Positions 63,095 through 64,000 of a stretch of 64,000 bases of DNA are shown here, in pieces. Origin of the DNA: Muribaculaceae bacterium (GTDB taxonomy: Bacteria; Bacteroidota; Bacteroidia; Bacteroidales; Muribaculaceae); contig JAGANS010000021.1 of assembly GCA_017624155.1 (NCBI GenBank), positions 1 to 64,000 of the forward strand, read 5' to 3'. Position 1 is the first letter of the stretch, and each line of letters opens with the position of its first letter. The translations under genes were made by a program, and so were the position numbers. The notes under the pieces are model-generated. The model ran no database searches and was not told the DNA's origin. It saw nothing but the letters and a program-made list of their open reading frames with translations.

Positions 63095-64000
63095 GTGAAA
63101 ACCGTCGCCCGGATATTGGTGCTCTTGGCGGCTGTGGCTTTGTGCGGCTGCAGCTCCACCCGGCATGTGCCCGACGGACAGATGCTCCTCGACAAGGTGA
63201 GCATCGAAATCGAGGACAACAAGGACGTGCGCACCGAGGAGCTGGTCAACTTCCTGCGCCAGACGCCCAACCACAAAGTGCTGGGATTCGCCAGACTGCA
63301 GCTCGCCACATACTCGCTCTCGGGCCGCGACTCCACCAGGTGGTACAACCGCTGGCTCCGCAGCCTCGGGCAGCCGCCGGTGATCTTCGACGCCGACCTT
63401 ACCGAGTCGTCGCGCCGCCAGCTGCGGCAGGCGCTCGTCAACCGGGGCTACATGGATGCCGTCGTCACCGCCGACACGATGCTCTTCCCGGCCCGCAAGC
63501 GCGCCAACGTCAGCTACAGGATCCACACCGGCGAGCCCCATGTCATCAAGTCGGTGAGGCTCAACATCCCCGACACCGCCATCAGGGCCATCATCGAGGC
63601 CGACACCACCCTCATCGACATCGCCGGGGGCGACCTTTTCGACCGCAACCGCCTCGACAACCTGCGCACTGCCATCACAGGCCGCCTCCACGACGAGGGA
63701 TATTACGACTTTTCGCGCGAATACATCACATTCACCGCCGACACCGTGCGCGGCTCCAAGGATATAGACCTCACGCTCAACCTACGTGCCGGCCAGCAAC
63801 GCGACACCGTGGCTCCGGCCCGCATGTACTATATACGCTCGGTAACCTTTGTCACCGAGGACGCCACCCGCGCCGAGCATCCCGACACCGTCCGTTACCG
63901 CAACATATCGGTGGTTTACGGTCCCGACCGCTATATCAGGCCTTCGTCGCTCTACGACATGTGCTTCATCGAGCCGGGCCGGCATTACAGCGCCCGCGAC
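63095..64000 (+). CDS. TamL/BamA-family outer membrane lipoprotein, N-terminal part
   Basis: The frame opens at GTG 63095 and runs off the window end, giving 302 residues. A lipoprotein signal MKTVARILVLLAAVALCGC (lipobox LCGC, Cys19) is followed by SSTRHVPDGQMLLDKVSIE and POTRA-like repeats. TamL is the Bacteroidetes lipoprotein form of TamA, an outer membrane beta-barrel assembly factor; the barrel would lie beyond the window. GTG is chosen because it gives the basic residues and full signal peptide; later starts would remove them. A -7 box TAATTTTG (63083-63090) lies 4 bases before the GTG, which would make the mRNA nearly leaderless. Confidence 0.85.
   Translation, partial: MKTVARILVLLAAVALCGCSSTRHVPDGQMLLDKVSIEIEDNKDVRTEELVNFLRQTPNHKVLGFARLQLATYSLSGRDSTRWYNRWLRSLGQPPVIFDADLTESSRRQLRQALVNRGYMDAVVTADTMLFPARKRANVSYRIHTGEPHVIKSVRLNIPDTAIRAIIEADTTLIDIAGGDLFDRNRLDNLRTAITGRLHDEGYYDFSREYITFTADTVRGSKDIDLTLNLRAGQQRDTVAPARMYYIRSVTFVTEDATRAEHPDTVRYRNISVVYGPDRYIRPSSLYDMCFIEPGRHYSARD

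Noticed and set aside
1..64000. CRISPR array, rRNA genes or complete insertion sequences
   Set aside because: No regularly spaced direct repeats of suitable length, no rRNA-like sequence and no full IS transposase other than the RAYT gene were seen.

Overview
The window looks like a chromosome segment of a Bacteroidales bacterium, most likely a gut Muribaculaceae-type genome. Three things point there. The core gene order ftsX - DUF3098 - uppP - truB - queA is typical of Bacteroidetes. Promoters fit the Bacteroidetes pattern (-7 TAnnTTTG, -33 TTTG) and there are few Shine-Dalgarno sequences. Several large secreted proteins end in type IX secretion/Por-like C-terminal domains, and a TamL-type lipoprotein is present. 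Core genes are GC-rich; the central accessory block is visibly more AT-rich.

Layout. 1-11.7 kb (+): end of topA, an RluA-type pseudouridine synthase, DUF2851, a ClC chloride transporter, the ftsX-queA cluster, kup and an SGNH hydrolase. 11.7-13.4 kb (-): a DUF4143/AAA_14 ATPase gene broken by one in-frame stop, with three 29-bp-spaced operator-like repeats, then crcB. 13.9-22.1 kb (-): a 1516-residue secreted adhesin-like protein, miaA, pepT, a lipoprotein and rpiB.

22.3-35.7 kb: an integrated island in the 3' end of tRNA-Leu(CAG). A 14-bp direct repeat bounds it, and integrase arm-site-like repeats lie inside both ends. Its cargo is a six-gene minus-strand operon: an XRE regulator, a complete Zorya type I set (ZorA motor stator, ZorB peptidoglycan anchor, ZorC, ZorD SNF2 helicase) and a BRO-N/Fic adenylyltransferase as last gene. 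Further genes are an excisionase-like protein, a DUF3408 protein, a YhcG/DUF1016 nuclease and the tyrosine integrase. About 0.9 kb of the island is gene-free and dense in hairpins.

35.7-45.3 kb (+): a type I restriction-modification operon, hsdM - internally deleted yhcG-like gene - hsdS - RAYT transposase - hsdR. Successive genes overlap by ATGA. hsdS carries a triplicated 12-bp spacer repeat and a G8 tract. The RAYT gene contains three copies of a GTAG-footed REP hairpin. A DUF262/GmrSD-like gene follows. With the island this makes a defence hotspot of about 23 kb.

45.4-64 kb: core genes return: truA, speA, a frameshifted beta-propeller lipoprotein, a DEAD-box helicase, a LytS/LytR-type two-component pair, a DUF3127 protein with an SSB-like tail, an LRR secreted protein, two hypotheticals, DUF1573, a frameshifted meaB, a structured non-coding region, another secreted protein, an MscS channel, and the start of a TamL-like gene that runs off the end. 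All assignments come from reading motifs and gene order; no database search was run.
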